Part shown: in pieces, positions 36,098-46,469 of the stretch
Layout: each line of letters opens with the position of its first letter
Position numbering within the stretch: position 1 is the first letter of the stretch
Source: Thiosocius teredinicola
Lineage (GTDB): Bacteria; Pseudomonadota; Gammaproteobacteria; Chromatiales; Chromatiaceae
DNA: 64,000 nucleotides
Direction of reading: 5' to 3'
Assembly (NCBI RefSeq): GCF_002009425.1
Contig: NZ_CP019936.1
Location: 1,597,001-1,661,000, forward strand
Made by a program: the position numbers and the translations under genes
The notes under the pieces: generated by a model
Databases searched by the model: none
What the model was told of the DNA's origin: nothing
What the model saw: only the letters and a program-made list of their open reading frames with translations

Positions 36098-36248
36098 CGC
36101 TTGGCGGCAATGGCCGCTTGGCACCCCGTTTACGGGGTTAATTAAACGACACACACGTACCGCAACTCGGCGCCTGGGTGCCCCGCGAAAGCAGGGTCGG
36201 TCGTCAGGGTACGTGGAGGCTCAACCCAAACAATACCTGGAGTAATCC
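36098..36248 (+). promoter_or_regulatory. rpsB 5' leader with hairpin, candidate S2 autoregulatory element
   Basis: The untranslated leader contains a clear hairpin ACCCCG-TTTA-CGGGGT (36123-36138) and further GC-rich pairable segments up to the ribosome binding site (CTGGAG, 36233-36243 approximately). In gammaproteobacteria, ribosomal protein S2 represses its own operon through the rpsB leader; position and length fit. The detailed fold is not confirmed. Confidence 0.5.
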
Positions 36249-36989
36249 ATGAGCAACGTTTCTATGCGCCAGATGCTCGAAGCTGGCGTGCACTTTGGTC
36301 ACCAGACCCGTTACTGGAACCCGAAGATGCGTCCGTTCATCTTTGGTCACCGCAACAAGATTCACATCGTGAATCTGGAAAAGACGCTTCCGCTGTACAA
36401 CGATGCGATGAACTTCATCGGCAAGCTCGCCTCGAACGGCGGCAAGGTCATGTTCGTCGGCACCAAGCGTTCTGCGCGCGACGTCGTCCGCGAAGAGGCC
36501 GAGCGTTGCAGCATGCCCTACGTCAACCATCGCTGGTTGGGCGGCATGCTGACCAACTTCAAGACCATCAAACAATCGATCAAGCGCCTCAAAGAGCTCG
36601 AAGACATGGCGGCCGATGGCTCCATGGCAGCTCGTTTCCATAAGAAAGAAGCGCTGACCCTGACGCGAGAGAAAGAGAAACTCGACCGTAGCCTGGGTGG
36701 TATCAAAGAGATGAACGGTCTGCCCGACGCGCTGTTCGTGGTTGATACCGGCCATGAGAAAATCGCTATTGCCGAAGCCAAGAAGCTCGGTATTCCGGTG
36801 ATCGGTGTGGTGGATACCAACAACGATCCGGAAGATATCGATTACGTCATCCCGGGCAACGATGATGCGATCCGTGCCGTACAACTGTACGTGCAGGGTG
36901 CGTCCGCAGCGATCCTTGAAGGTCGTGCGGCGGCCGCTACCGCGGCTGCAGCCGGTCGCAGCGAAACGGCGGACACGGCAGCAGGCTAA
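36249..36989 (+). CDS. rpsB: 30S ribosomal protein S2
   Basis: 246 residues. It has the conserved start [23 protein letters not shown] (slightly varied), [16 protein letters not shown] and [33 protein letters not shown], the diagnostic blocks of S2. The C-terminus is an Ala-rich tail, which is variable in the family. It binds the small subunit near S1. A GC-rich hairpin between rpsB and tsf may set their relative expression. Confidence 0.98.
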   Translation: MSNVSMRQMLEAGVHFGHQTRYWNPKMRPFIFGHRNKIHIVNLEKTLPLYNDAMNFIGKLASNGGKVMFVGTKRSARDVVREEAERCSMPYVNHRWLGGMLTNFKTIKQSIKRLKELEDMAADGSMAARFHKKEALTLTREKEKLDRSLGGIKEMNGLPDALFVVDTGHEKIAIAEAKKLGIPVIGVVDTNNDPEDIDYVIPGNDDAIRAVQLYVQGASAAILEGRAAAATAAAAGRSETADTAAG

Positions 36990-37019
36990 CGGTCAGCGCC
37001 GTCACGTCATGACGATGTG

Positions 37020-37052
37020 CCCCTGACCGGTTCGCCGGCCGGGGGTCGTTTG
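37020..37052 (+). terminator. Hairpin with UUCG loop between rpsB and tsf, likely partial terminator
   Basis: The arm 37020-37030 pairs with 37035-37045 through a TTCG tetraloop (11 positions with one A-C mismatch and one G-T pair). A T-rich stretch (GTCGTTTGTT) follows. This looks like an attenuator that lets some transcripts stop after rpsB. Confidence 0.6.
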
Positions 37053-37086
37053 TTATCAGCGAAATTCCAGAATTGAGGTAAAGAGC

Positions 37087-37980
37087 ATGGCGATCACTGC
37101 TTCTCTCGTTAAAGAACTGCGCGAGCGCACCGGCGCTGGCATGATGGAGTGCAAAAAGGCACTCACCGAGACCAACGGCGACATCGAAGCCGCCATCGAA
37201 AACATGCGTAAGTCCGGCCAGGCGAAAGCGGCCAAGAAAGCCGGGCGTACCGCGGCCGACGGTGTGATCGTTATCGCCACCAGCGGCGACGGCAAAGCAT
37301 CGGTCATGGTCGAGGTCAACTGCGAAACCGACTTCGTCGCCAAAGACGACAACTTCAAGTCGTTCGCCGATGCGGTCGCAGATCGCGCGTTGAACAGCGA
37401 TGTCGCCGATGTCGATGCCTTGATGGCTCTGCCGTTGCACGAAGGCGAAGACACCACGATCGAAGAAGCCCGCCAGGGTCTGGTATCGAAGATCGGTGAG
37501 AACATGGCGGTACGCCGTTTCACCCGTACGGCTGCGCAGGGCGACCTGTCTAGCTACAGCCACGGCGTGCGCATCGGTGTCGTCGTCGACATCACCGGCG
37601 GTGACGAAGAGCTGGGTCGCGATATCGCGATGCACATCGCGGCTAGCAACCCGGTGTGCGTGAGCGAAGACGAAGTTCCGGCCGAGAAGCTTGCCAAGGA
37701 ACGTGAGATCACCGAGGCACAGGCCAAAGACAGCGGCAAGCCGGACAATATCATCGAGAAGATGGTTGAGGGCCGCATGCGCAAGTTCGTCAATGAGATC
37801 ACGCTGCTCGGCCAGCCTTTCGTGAAGGACCCGGATACCACCGTGGGTAAGCTGGCGAAGGCGAAAGGTGCAACCATCAACGGCTTCAAGCGCTTCGAAG
37901 TCGGTGAAGGCATCGAGAAAAAGGTCGAAGACTTCCGTGAGGAAGTCATGGCCCAGGCCGCGGCAGCCCGCGGCGAGTAA
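37087..37980 (+). CDS. tsf: Translation elongation factor Ts
   Basis: 297 residues. It has the N-terminal [19 protein letters not shown] signature and [17 protein letters not shown], the contact with EF-Tu that drives GDP release. Later segments include [25 protein letters not shown] and the C-terminal [18 protein letters not shown]. It follows rpsB by 97 bases and is closed by a strong hairpin before pyrH. Confidence 0.98.
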   Translation: MAITASLVKELRERTGAGMMECKKALTETNGDIEAAIENMRKSGQAKAAKKAGRTAADGVIVIATSGDGKASVMVEVNCETDFVAKDDNFKSFADAVADRALNSDVADVDALMALPLHEGEDTTIEEARQGLVSKIGENMAVRRFTRTAAQGDLSSYSHGVRIGVVVDITGGDEELGRDIAMHIAASNPVCVSEDEVPAEKLAKEREITEAQAKDSGKPDNIIEKMVEGRMRKFVNEITLLGQPFVKDPDTTVGKLAKAKGATINGFKRFEVGEGIEKKVEDFREEVMAQAAAARGE

Positions 37981-37989
37981 GCTCGGTAC

Positions 37990-38020
37990 AAACGGCCCGC
38001 CATCAAGCGGGCCGTTTGCT
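37990..38020 (+). terminator. Perfect 11-bp hairpin between tsf and pyrH
   Basis: AAACGGCCCGC (37990-38000) pairs fully with GCGGGCCGTTT (38007-38017) around CATCAA, and TTTGCTTC follows. This is a good intrinsic terminator for the rpsB-tsf operon, though it may be leaky into pyrH, which starts 53 bases later. Confidence 0.8.
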
Positions 38021-38069
38021 TCATCAGCGCGGTAAACTGACTGCTCAATCAACCAACAAGCGGGTTCTC

Positions 38070-38801
38070 ATGCCTGACGACACAGTTCCCCGACGAATCC
38101 TCCTCAAATTGAGCGGCGAAGCCCTGATGGGCGACGGCGACTTCGGCATCGATCCCAGCATCCTCGGACGCGTGGCCGGCGAGGTGGCGGAACTCGTCGA
38201 GATGGGGATCCAGGTCGCGCTGGTGATCGGCGGCGGCAATATCTTTCGCGGTGCAGGCCTCGCCGGTGGCGGTTTCGATCGCGTTACCGGCGATCACATC
38301 GGCATGCTCGCCACGGTCATGAACTCGCTGGCGATGCAGGATGCCTTGCGCAAACGGGGCATCGATGCGCGTACCATGTCGGCCTTCCGCATAGATCAGG
38401 TCTGCGAATATTACAGCCGCGACGAGGCGGTGCGTCATCTGCAGGCCGGGCGCGTGGTTATCCTTTCTGCCGGTACCGGCAACCCCTATTTCACGACCGA
38501 TTCGGCTGCCAGTCTGCGCGCCATCGAGATCGGTGCAGACGTCATGATCAAGGCGACCAAGGTGGATGGGGTGTACTCGGCCGACCCGAAGAAGGACCCG
38601 GGTGCGGAGTTTTACCCGCGCCTGAGTTACGATCGGGTGCTGCGCGAAGGTTTGGCGGTGATGGATGCCACGGCGGTGGTACTCTGCAAGGAGCAGAACA
38701 TGCCCCTGCGCGTAATGAACATCAATGTAGAAGGCGCTTTGCAGCGCGTCGTTCGCGGGGAGTCCGTAGGCACCCTCGTTTCGACTGGAGAGGAGTCATG
38801 A
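38070..38801 (+). CDS. pyrH: UMP kinase
   Basis: 243 residues from the ATG at 38070; an upstream frame from 38016 overlaps the terminator. It shows [51 protein letters not shown] and [20 protein letters not shown], the amino-acid-kinase fold of bacterial UMP kinases. It converts UMP to UDP. It is followed by frr with a four-base overlap (ATGA). Confidence 0.97.
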   Translation: MPDDTVPRRILLKLSGEALMGDGDFGIDPSILGRVAGEVAELVEMGIQVALVIGGGNIFRGAGLAGGGFDRVTGDHIGMLATVMNSLAMQDALRKRGIDARTMSAFRIDQVCEYYSRDEAVRHLQAGRVVILSAGTGNPYFTTDSAASLRAIEIGADVMIKATKVDGVYSADPKKDPGAEFYPRLSYDRVLREGLAVMDATAVVLCKEQNMPLRVMNINVEGALQRVVRGESVGTLVSTGEES

Positions 38802-39355
38802 TCGACGACATTAAAAAAGATGCGGCCGGGCGGATGGGCAAGAGTGTCGATGCGCTGGGCGAAAACCTGGCCAAGGTGCGTACCGGTCGGGCGCATCCGA
38901 GCCTTTTGGACCATCTCGTTGTCTCGTACTACGGTTCCGACGTGCCGCTCAAGCAGGTGGCCAACGTGGGTGTCGAGGATGCACGTACGATCACCGTGCA
39001 GCCGTATGAGCAGCAGATGGTGAGTGCGGTTGAAAAAGCGATCATGGAGTCCGATCTGGGTCTCAATCCCAACAGTGCCGGCACCCTGATTCGCGTGCCA
39101 ATGCCGCCGTTGACCGAAGAGCGTCGGCGTGACATGACCAAGATCGTGCGTCACGAAGCGGAGCAGGCGCGCGTCGCCGTGCGCAACATCCGTCGCGATG
39201 CCAACAACGATTTGAAAGCGCTGGTCAAGGACAAGCTGATTTCCGAAGACGACGAACGTCGTGGTCAGGAGATCATCCAGAAACTGACCGATCAGCACGT
39301 CAAGGAAATCGACGAACTGCTGGAGAAGAAAGAAAAAGACCTGATGTCGGTGTAA
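38798..39355 (+). CDS. frr: Ribosome recycling factor
   Basis: 185 residues, exact family length. [51 protein letters not shown] and [22 protein letters not shown] are the conserved RRF blocks. With EF-G it splits post-termination ribosomes. It overlaps pyrH by four bases. Confidence 0.98.
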   Translation: MIDDIKKDAAGRMGKSVDALGENLAKVRTGRAHPSLLDHLVVSYYGSDVPLKQVANVGVEDARTITVQPYEQQMVSAVEKAIMESDLGLNPNSAGTLIRVPMPPLTEERRRDMTKIVRHEAEQARVAVRNIRRDANNDLKALVKDKLISEDDERRGQEIIQKLTDQHVKEIDELLEKKEKDLMSV

Positions 39356-39370
39356 CGCCGCACAGCAGAC

Positions 39371-40135
39371 ATGACCGGCGATACTGAGACAATGGGGAGT
39401 CCCGCCGTCTCCGGCGCGGTGCCGGAGCACGTGGCGATCATCATGGACGGCAACGGTCGCTGGGCCGAAGCACGTGGTCAGGCGCGCCACGCCGGACACC
39501 GTGCGGGTGTGCAGAGCGTGCGCAGCACGATCGAAGAGTGCATTCAGCACGGTGTGAAGGTGCTGACCTTGTTCGCCTTCAGCAGCGAGAACTGGCGGCG
39601 GCCCAAAACCGAAGTCAACATGCTGATGGAGTTGTTCCTCAGCGCGCTGCAGCGTGAAGTGAAGCGCATGCAGAGCAATGACATCCGGCTCCGCGTCATC
39701 GGCGATATCTCTGCCTTTCCCGAAAAACTGCAAAAACGCATTCGCGAGTCCGAAGACAAGACCCGCGACAACAAGCGGCTCGTTCTGCAGATTGCGGCAA
39801 ATTACGGCGGACGTTGGGACATTACCGAGACTGCTCGCAAACTTGCTGCCGCCGTGCAAAGTGGCGAGTTGACGCCTGACGACATCAACGAAGAGCTGTT
39901 TGCCCGGTCTACTGCCTTGGGCGATCAACCCGATCCCGATCTGTTCATCCGCACCGGTGGCGAACTGCGCATCAGCAATTTTCTGCTGTGGCACTGCGCC
40001 TATACCGAACTGTATTTCACGCCGGTATTGTGGCCCGATTTCGATGCCGCCGAGTTCCGCAAGGCGGTTGCCGAGTTCGGATCGCGCCAGCGTCGCTTCG
40101 GCAAGACCGGGGCGCAACTGGAAAGCGCACGCTGA
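39371..40135 (+). CDS. uppS: Di-trans,poly-cis-undecaprenyl diphosphate synthase
   Basis: 254 residues. The catalytic Asp lies in HVAIIMDGNGRWAEARGQ; GHRAGVQSVRSTIEECIQHGVKVLTLFAFSSENW and LFIRTGGELRISNFLLWHCAYTELYF complete the cis-prenyltransferase signatures. It makes the C55 carrier for peptidoglycan and O-antigen. Its stop overlaps the cdsA start (TGATG). Confidence 0.97.
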   Translation: MTGDTETMGSPAVSGAVPEHVAIIMDGNGRWAEARGQARHAGHRAGVQSVRSTIEECIQHGVKVLTLFAFSSENWRRPKTEVNMLMELFLSALQREVKRMQSNDIRLRVIGDISAFPEKLQKRIRESEDKTRDNKRLVLQIAANYGGRWDITETARKLAAAVQSGELTPDDINEELFARSTALGDQPDPDLFIRTGGELRISNFLLWHCAYTELYFTPVLWPDFDAAEFRKAVAEFGSRQRRFGKTGAQLESAR

Positions 40136-40959
40136 TGCTCTGGCAGCGCGTGCTCACCGCTGCCGTACTCGTTCCGCTGGTGGTGGCGGGCGTGCTGTAT
40201 CTCGATACCCGCATTCTGGCGGTGATCCTCGGCGCTATCGTGTTGCTGGGTGCGCGCGAGATGGGGCGCCTGGCGAAGCTGAACGGCCCGCTGCCGCTGG
40301 TTGCCTACATGGCCGTGGTTGGTGGCGCACTGTGGTTGGCCTGGCGGTTCGTCACACCCGATCAACTGTTGGTCGTGCAGGGCGTGTTGAGCATCTGGTG
40401 GATACTGGCAACGGTGCTGCTGGTCGCGCGGCGCAAGCCGCTCGAAGCGGCAGACCGGCCGCGCTTTGCGATCCTGGTGATGGGTGCCCTGGTGCTGGTT
40501 GCCGCATGGCTGTCGATCGTGAGCCTGCACGCGTCCGATCCCTATGGTCCGCGGTTGGTGCTGTTCCTGATGATCTTGATCTGGGTCGCCGATTCGGGTG
40601 CCTATTTTGCCGGTCGCGCATTCGGCAAGACCAAGCTGTCGCCGATCGTCAGCCCCGGCAAGACCTGGGCGGGCGCCATCGGCGCTGCAGTCGGGGCAGT
40701 GGTCAGTGCGTCGATTCTCGTGTTTACCGATGTGACCGGTTCCCAGCCGCTGTTGGGATTGATCTTGCTCTGCGTTTTGGTGACCGCGGTCTCGATTGGC
40801 GGTGATCTATGGGAGAGCCGCCTCAAACGCGAAGCGGGCGTCAAAGATAGCGGCAACCTGTTGCCCGGACACGGCGGGGTGCTCGATCGCATCGACAGCC
40901 TGCTGGCGGCCGCACCGGTGTTCGCCCTGGGCATCGCCGTGCTGGGCGGGATTGCATGA
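40135..40959 (+). CDS. cdsA: Phosphatidate cytidylyltransferase
   Basis: 274 residues from the ATG at 40135, overlapping the uppS stop. About eight hydrophobic segments are visible. The family signature appears as [32 protein letters not shown] and [25 protein letters not shown] near the C-terminus. It makes CDP-diacylglycerol for phospholipid synthesis. Its stop overlaps dxr by four bases (ATGA). Confidence 0.96.
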   Translation: MLWQRVLTAAVLVPLVVAGVLYLDTRILAVILGAIVLLGAREMGRLAKLNGPLPLVAYMAVVGGALWLAWRFVTPDQLLVVQGVLSIWWILATVLLVARRKPLEAADRPRFAILVMGALVLVAAWLSIVSLHASDPYGPRLVLFLMILIWVADSGAYFAGRAFGKTKLSPIVSPGKTWAGAIGAAVGAVVSASILVFTDVTGSQPLLGLILLCVLVTAVSIGGDLWESRLKREAGVKDSGNLLPGHGGVLDRIDSLLAAAPVFALGIAVLGGIA

Positions 40960-42134
40960 GAGGGATTGCGATCCTCGGCTCGACCGGCTCGATCGGGCAG
41001 AGCACCCTGGATGTCGTGTCGCGTCACCCGGATCGCTACCGGGTTGTGGCGCTGAGCGCCAACCGCGATGTGCAGGGGATGCTGGAACAATGCCGTCGCT
41101 ACCGGCCTGAGCTGGTCGCGATGGCGGATGAGCAGGCAGCTGCCACATTGCGCGAGCTGCTGTCGGCAGAGGGCCTGCGGATCGAGGTGCTTGCCGGCCC
41201 GGCCGGATTGGAGGCGGTTGCCTGCCACCCGGAGGCCAGCGACGTCATGGCGGCGATCGTCGGTTCGGCGGGTGTGCTGCCGACCCTCGCGGCGGTTCGT
41301 CTCGGACGGCGAGTGCTGTTGGCGAACAAGGAAGCCCTGGTCATGTCCGGTGCATTGTTCATGGCCGAGGTACAGGCTCACGGCGCGACCGTGCTGCCGA
41401 TCGACAGTGAGCACAATGCGGTATTCCAGTGCCTGCCACCGAACTTTTCTGATGGGCTGGAGCGGGTCGGCGTCGAGCGGATCCTGCTGACGGCGTCGGG
41501 CGGCCCCTTCCGTGAGCGCCGGCTTGATGAGCTGCGCGCGGTTACCCCGGAACAGGCCTGTGCGCATCCGAACTGGGACATGGGGCGCAAGATCTCTGTC
41601 GATTCGGCGACGATGATGAACAAGGGCCTGGAGGTGATCGAGGCGCGCTGGCTGTTCGATGCCAGGCCGGACCAGATCCAGGTGGTGGTGCATCCACAGA
41701 GCGTGATTCACTCGATGGTGCAATACAGCGACGGTTCTGTGCTGGCTCAGCTCGGCAATCCCGATATGCGCACGCCGATCGCCCACGCGCTGGCCTGGCC
41801 GCAGCGGCACAGCTCGGGCGTCGGCTCGCTTGACCTGTTCGATGTTGCGCGGCTCGACTTCGAACCGCCGGATCTAACCCGGTTCCCGTGCCTGCGGCTG
41901 GCCTTCGAGGCGGTCACGGCCGGGGGGACCGCACCGGCGGTGTTGAATGCCGCCAACGAAGTCGCTGTCGCCTTGTTTCTGGACAAGCGCCTGGGCTTCA
42001 CCGAGATCGCTGACGTGGTCGAGCGGACTTTGGGCGAATTCCCGCATGGCGAGGCCGTTGATATGGAGGCGCTGTTGGCGGTAGACAGGCAGGCTCGTAC
42101 GATGGCGGAACAACAGGCAGCATTCACGGTCTGA
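40956..42134 (+). CDS. dxr: 1-deoxy-D-xylulose 5-phosphate reductoisomerase
   Basis: 392 residues. It has the NADPH motif [42 protein letters not shown] and [10 protein letters not shown], then [27 protein letters not shown] with the metal and substrate ligands. It commits DXP to the MEP isoprenoid pathway and thus supplies uppS. It overlaps cdsA by four bases. Confidence 0.97.
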   Translation: MRGIAILGSTGSIGQSTLDVVSRHPDRYRVVALSANRDVQGMLEQCRRYRPELVAMADEQAAATLRELLSAEGLRIEVLAGPAGLEAVACHPEASDVMAAIVGSAGVLPTLAAVRLGRRVLLANKEALVMSGALFMAEVQAHGATVLPIDSEHNAVFQCLPPNFSDGLERVGVERILLTASGGPFRERRLDELRAVTPEQACAHPNWDMGRKISVDSATMMNKGLEVIEARWLFDARPDQIQVVVHPQSVIHSMVQYSDGSVLAQLGNPDMRTPIAHALAWPQRHSSGVGSLDLFDVARLDFEPPDLTRFPCLRLAFEAVTAGGTAPAVLNAANEVAVALFLDKRLGFTEIADVVERTLGEFPHGEAVDMEALLAVDRQARTMAEQQAAFTV

Positions 42135-42141
42135 TAGGCGA

Positions 42142-43518
42142 ATGGACGATATTCTCTTTAAAATTCTGGCATTTATCGTGGCCGTCGGCGTATTGGTGGC
42201 GATCCACGAATTTGGCCATTTCTGGGTCGCGCGCAAGCTCGGCGTCAAGGTGCTGAGATTTTCGATCGGCTTCGGCCGTCCTCTGTGGCGCCGCCAGACC
42301 TCACCGGATGCGCCGGAATACGTGATCGCCGCCATTCCCCTGGGCGGTTACGTCAAGATGCTCGACGAGAACGAAGGCCCGGTGGCGCCGGAAGAGGCGA
42401 AGCGGGCGTTCAACCGGCAGTCTTTGTGGGTGCGCTCGGCGGTCGTGGTGGCCGGGCCGCTGTTCAATTTTCTGTTCGCGATCGTCGCCTTCTGGGGGGT
42501 GATGGCGCTCGGCGATACCGGGCTGCGCCCGTGGATCGGCGCGGTCGAACCCAACAGCCCGGCGCAACGGGCCGGTCTGCAGGTTGGTGACGAGATTGTC
42601 TCGGTAAACGGCGAAGTCACCCCGATCTGGAGTTCGGCGATTGAGAAAATCGCGACCGAATCCGTCGGCGCGCCGGAACTCAAGATCAGAGTGCGTGACG
42701 CTGCGGGCAATGAACAGGTGCGCGTGATGCCCTCCAGCGACGTCGGTGATCTGTCGCAAACCAAGAATTTGATGGCGCACCTGGGTCTCGATCGCGAGCC
42801 CTATCCGGTTCCGGCGGTGTTTGGCGAGATCATCGAAGGTGAAGTCGCCGATCAGGCCGGTGTGCGCACCGGTGATCGCATTGTGACGGTTGACGGCAAG
42901 CCGATCGAGTACTGGGGGACATGGGTCGATTACGTCCAGCAGCGTCCCGGCCAGGCGATCGATCTGGTTGTGGATCGTGATGGTGCGAGTGTCTCTTTTG
43001 AGCTGACGCCTGCACCGTTTGCGCAGAAAGACGGGGCTGTGGTCGGGCGGATCGGTGCACGCAACGAGCGCTACCAGATGACCGAGGCCGAGGAGGCGCA
43101 TTTCCACGCCGAGTATCGCTTGGGGATCGGCGAAGCCTTTCCGGCAGCCGTTGCGGAAACCGGCCGATATTCCTTGCTGACGCTGAAGGTGATGTGGCGG
43201 ATCGTGACGGGGCAGGCCTCGATTCACAACCTCAGTGGGCCGATCACGATTGCCGATGCCGCCGGCAAGACCGCCAGTATCGGCTTTGTCTACTTCCTGA
43301 AGTTCCTGGCGATCGTGAGTATCAGCCTGGGCGTGTTGAACCTGTTGCCGGTGCCGGTGCTGGACGGCGGTCATCTGCTGTATTTCGCCATCGAAGGCAT
43401 CAAGGGCAGTCCGCTGTCGGAATCTGCGATGCTGCAGGGCCAGAAAATCGGGCTGCTGCTGTTGCTCGGGCTGATGTCGCTGGCTTTCTATGTCGACATC
43501 CTTCGCATAATGGATTGA
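42142..43518 (+). CDS. rseP: Site-2 intramembrane metalloprotease RseP
   Basis: 458 residues. The zinc site VAIHEFGHFWVARK is in the first transmembrane helix and the partner motif LLPVPVLDGGHLL is in the C-terminal membrane domain. Two PDZ domains lie between (about 115-200 and 205-290; VEPNSPAQRAGLQVGDEIVSV and EVADQAGVRTGDRIVTVDGKP). It cleaves anti-sigma RseA to activate sigma-E and trims signal peptides. It sits just before bamA, the normal order. Confidence 0.96.
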   Translation: MDDILFKILAFIVAVGVLVAIHEFGHFWVARKLGVKVLRFSIGFGRPLWRRQTSPDAPEYVIAAIPLGGYVKMLDENEGPVAPEEAKRAFNRQSLWVRSAVVVAGPLFNFLFAIVAFWGVMALGDTGLRPWIGAVEPNSPAQRAGLQVGDEIVSVNGEVTPIWSSAIEKIATESVGAPELKIRVRDAAGNEQVRVMPSSDVGDLSQTKNLMAHLGLDREPYPVPAVFGEIIEGEVADQAGVRTGDRIVTVDGKPIEYWGTWVDYVQQRPGQAIDLVVDRDGASVSFELTPAPFAQKDGAVVGRIGARNERYQMTEAEEAHFHAEYRLGIGEAFPAAVAETGRYSLLTLKVMWRIVTGQASIHNLSGPITIADAAGKTASIGFVYFLKFLAIVSISLGVLNLLPVPVLDGGHLLYFAIEGIKGSPLSESAMLQGQKIGLLLLLGLMSLAFYVDILRIMD

Positions 43519-43557
43519 GGGCCGTTACCGAGCCTACTTTTGCCCGGGCCGATACCG

Positions 43558-43563
43558 TATAAT
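43558..43563 (+). promoter_or_regulatory. Consensus -10 hexamer upstream of bamA
   Basis: A perfect TATAAT lies 78 bases before the bamA start, in the only sizeable gap of this run. The -35 region is weak (TACTTT at 17-base spacing). A local promoter for bamA-skp-lpxD is plausible in addition to readthrough. Confidence 0.5.
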
Positions 43564-43640
43564 CCCCGGCTTTACGTGGCCGGCACTTTCTTACGTGCGG
43601 GTGCAATAAAAACAGGAAACCGGTAAACAAGAGAGAGCAT

Positions 43641-45920
43641 ATGCGGGCAAGATTCTGGGTTATTCTGTTACTGCTCGGATGTGCCACCCACGCCATCGCT
43701 GACGGTTTCCGTATCAACGACATCCGCGTCGAAGGATTGCAGCGCATCACCGCCGGCACGGTGTTCAATTATCTGCCGGTCAAGCCGGGCGATGTCATCG
43801 ATATCGACCACACCTCGGACATCATCCGGGCGCTGTACAAAACCGGCTTTTTCAAGGATGTGCGCCTCGAAAAGCACGGTGACGTGCTCGTGGTTATCGT
43901 GACCGAGCGACCGGCCATCTCCGAAATCAACTTTTCCGGCAACAAATCGATCGACACCGATGCGCTCAAGGAAGGCCTGAAAGACATCGGCCTCGCCGAG
44001 GGTCGAACCTTCGAACGTTCGGTACTCGACCGCATCGAACAGGAACTGCAGCGGCAGTACTACAACCAGGGCAAGTACGCGGTCAAACTGACGTCGACGG
44101 TGACGCCGCTGGAACGTAACCGGGTCGCGATCGATATCGATGTGGTCGAAGGCGAAACGGCCTTGATCAAGAAGATCAACATCGTCGGCAACACGGCGTT
44201 CGACGAGGAAGACCTGCTTGACGAGTTTGAACTGTCGACCGGTGGTTGGTTGTCGCGCCTGACCAAAGACAACCAATACTCGCGGCCGAAGCTCGCCGGC
44301 GACCTCGAAACGCTGCGTTCCTATTACCTTGACCGTGGCTACGTGAACTTCAAGATCGACTCGACGCAGGTCACGATCACGCCCGACAAGCAGGATATCT
44401 ACATCACGATCAACATCGCTGAAGGGGATGTGTTCACCATCAGCGACATTCGCCTGGCCGGCGATCTGGTCGGCGAGCCCGAGGAATACTTCCCGCTGAT
44501 CCACCTGAAGCGCGGTCAGCCGTTTGCGCGCAAAGACATTGTCGAGAGTAGTGACCGCATATCGGCACAGCTGTCCGATCTCGGGCATGCGTTCGCCAAC
44601 GTCAACAGCATTCCCGAGATCGATGAAGAGAACAAAACCGTCGCCGTGACCTTCTTCGTCGATCCCGGCAAGCGCGCCTATGTGCGTCGCCTGAACATCC
44701 GCGGCAACCAGCGTACCCGCGACGAGGTGGTGCGCCGTGAGTTCCGTCAGATGGAGGCGGCATGGTTCTCGGGCGAGAAGCTCAAGCTGTCGCGCGAGCG
44801 CGTGCAGCGTACCGGTTACTTCGACAATGTGTCCGTCGAGACACCGACCGTCGCGGGTTCTGCCGACGAAGTCGATATCAATGTCAGTGTCGACGAAAAG
44901 CCGTCAGGCTCGTTGCTGGCCGGCGTCGGTTTCTCGCAGTCTGATGGCCTGGTGGTCAATGCCGCGATCAACCAGGACAACTTTGCCGGCACCGGCAAAA
45001 AAGTGTCGTTGGCGTTCAAGACCAGTGATGCAAACCAGCACTACCAGATCTCCTATCTGAATCCCTACTACACGATCGACGGCATCAGCCGCGGCTTTGA
45101 CATCAGCTACCGCACCACCGATTTCGACGATCTGGATACCGCGGACTACAAAACCGACGACGGCGTTCTCGGTATGACGTTCGGCATCCCGTTGAGCGAA
45201 TTCAACCGCTTCAACTTCGGTGCGTCGATCCACCATATCGATTTCGAACTGGGTGAGAACCCGTCCAACGAGATCGAGGCGTTCGAAGATCGCGAGGGCA
45301 ATACCTTCCTCAACTTCGAGGTCAACCTGAGTTGGCGCCACGACTCGCGCGATACGGCCCTGTTCCCGAACGAGGGTTCCTTGCAGTCGTTGTATGCCGA
45401 GGCCTCCGTGCCGGGTAGTGACCTGACGTATTACAAAATTTCGTACGAGCACCGACGTTATTGGCCGCTCGGCGGTGATGTCGTCGTGTCGTTGGCCGGC
45501 GAGATCGGTTATGGCGACGGTTATGGCGATACCGAGAAACTGCCGTTCTTCGAAAACTTCTTCGGCGGCGGTCCGGGCAGTGTGCGTGGCTATGCCTCGC
45601 GCTCGATCGGCCCGCGTGATTCCGAAGAGGACCCGCTGGGCGGCAACGCCATGTACGCCGGTAGCCTCGAATTGTTGTTCCCGCCGCCGTTCGTGAAGAA
45701 GAGCGATACCTTGCGTCTGGCGGCGTTCGTTGACTTCGGTAGCGTGGTGGACACCGACGATGATTTCTTCGATCCCGATGAGTTCCGCTATTCGACGGGC
45801 CTGGGATTGTCTTGGTTGTCGCCGATCGGTGCGTTGACCATCAGCTACGCGTTCCCATTGAAAACAGACAGCCAGGACGAGAAAGAATCGTTTCAATTCT
45901 CGTTTGGTTCGACCTTCTGA
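43641..45920 (+). CDS. bamA: Outer-membrane protein assembly factor BamA
   Basis: 759 residues. A signal peptide ending THAIA is followed by five POTRA repeats (about 23-420; first reads FRINDIRVEGLQRITAGTV) and a 16-strand barrel starting near residue 430. The conserved barrel loop motif VRGYASRSIGPRD and C-terminal FQFSFGSTF with terminal Phe are present. It inserts beta-barrel proteins in the outer membrane. Its stop is followed closely by skp. Confidence 0.97.
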   Translation: MRARFWVILLLLGCATHAIADGFRINDIRVEGLQRITAGTVFNYLPVKPGDVIDIDHTSDIIRALYKTGFFKDVRLEKHGDVLVVIVTERPAISEINFSGNKSIDTDALKEGLKDIGLAEGRTFERSVLDRIEQELQRQYYNQGKYAVKLTSTVTPLERNRVAIDIDVVEGETALIKKINIVGNTAFDEEDLLDEFELSTGGWLSRLTKDNQYSRPKLAGDLETLRSYYLDRGYVNFKIDSTQVTITPDKQDIYITINIAEGDVFTISDIRLAGDLVGEPEEYFPLIHLKRGQPFARKDIVESSDRISAQLSDLGHAFANVNSIPEIDEENKTVAVTFFVDPGKRAYVRRLNIRGNQRTRDEVVRREFRQMEAAWFSGEKLKLSRERVQRTGYFDNVSVETPTVAGSADEVDINVSVDEKPSGSLLAGVGFSQSDGLVVNAAINQDNFAGTGKKVSLAFKTSDANQHYQISYLNPYYTIDGISRGFDISYRTTDFDDLDTADYKTDDGVLGMTFGIPLSEFNRFNFGASIHHIDFELGENPSNEIEAFEDREGNTFLNFEVNLSWRHDSRDTALFPNEGSLQSLYAEASVPGSDLTYYKISYEHRRYWPLGGDVVVSLAGEIGYGDGYGDTEKLPFFENFFGGGPGSVRGYASRSIGPRDSEEDPLGGNAMYAGSLELLFPPPFVKKSDTLRLAAFVDFGSVVDTDDDFFDPDEFRYSTGLGLSWLSPIGALTISYAFPLKTDSQDEKESFQFSFGSTF

Positions 45921-45938
45921 TTGGCTGGAGGTGTGATG

Positions 45939-46457
45939 ATGATCAGGCGCTGGTTTGCATTGCTCGGCTTGGCGGTATGCCTGTTGCCGGCGTACGTCAA
46001 TGCGGCAGAGGTTACGGTTGCCGTCGTCAATGTGATTCGTCTGCAGACCGAAGCACCACAGGTCGCCGAGGTTCGTCAGAAGATCAAATCCGAGTTCTCT
46101 GCGCGCGAACAGAAGATCGCAGAACAGGATAGCCAGATCACCCAACTCGAAGAGAAGCTCGAGCGAGATCGCGAGTTGATGACCGACCCGGAAGCGAAAA
46201 GCCTGCAGCGCGATATCCGTTCGCGCAAGCTTCGCTTGGGCAACGCGAAAGAAGAACTCGAGAGTGATCGCCGCTTGCGCATGAGTGCCGAAATGGATCG
46301 GCTGCGCCGCGTGTTGTCCGAGGTGATTGCGGAAGTCGCCAAGGCCGAGAACCTCGATATCGTGCTGGAAAGCGGCGTGACCTGGGCATCCGAGCGCGCC
46401 AACATCACCGACAAGGTCCTCGCCAGAATGCGCGAACTTGCTGTGGCAAGCGATTGA
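45939..46457 (+). CDS. skp: OmpH/Skp-family periplasmic chaperone
   Basis: 172 residues from the ATG at 45939 (GGAGG seven bases before; 45936 is too near). A signal peptide (FALLGLAVCLLPAYVNA) precedes the OmpH core: VAVVNVIRLQTEAPQVAEV, a long charged coiled coil (about 45-125) and a C-terminal strand with IVLESGVTWAS. It holds unfolded outer-membrane proteins for BamA, which is just upstream. Confidence 0.92.
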   Translation: MIRRWFALLGLAVCLLPAYVNAAEVTVAVVNVIRLQTEAPQVAEVRQKIKSEFSAREQKIAEQDSQITQLEEKLERDRELMTDPEAKSLQRDIRSRKLRLGNAKEELESDRRLRMSAEMDRLRRVLSEVIAEVAKAENLDIVLESGVTWASERANITDKVLARMRELAVASD

Positions 46458-46469
46458 TACGGAGGTTGC

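Noticed and set aside
38627-40117. 496-codon minus-strand frame opposite pyrH-frr-uppS
   Set aside because: Fully antisense to three well-supported genes, with no ribosome binding site or recognisable domain.
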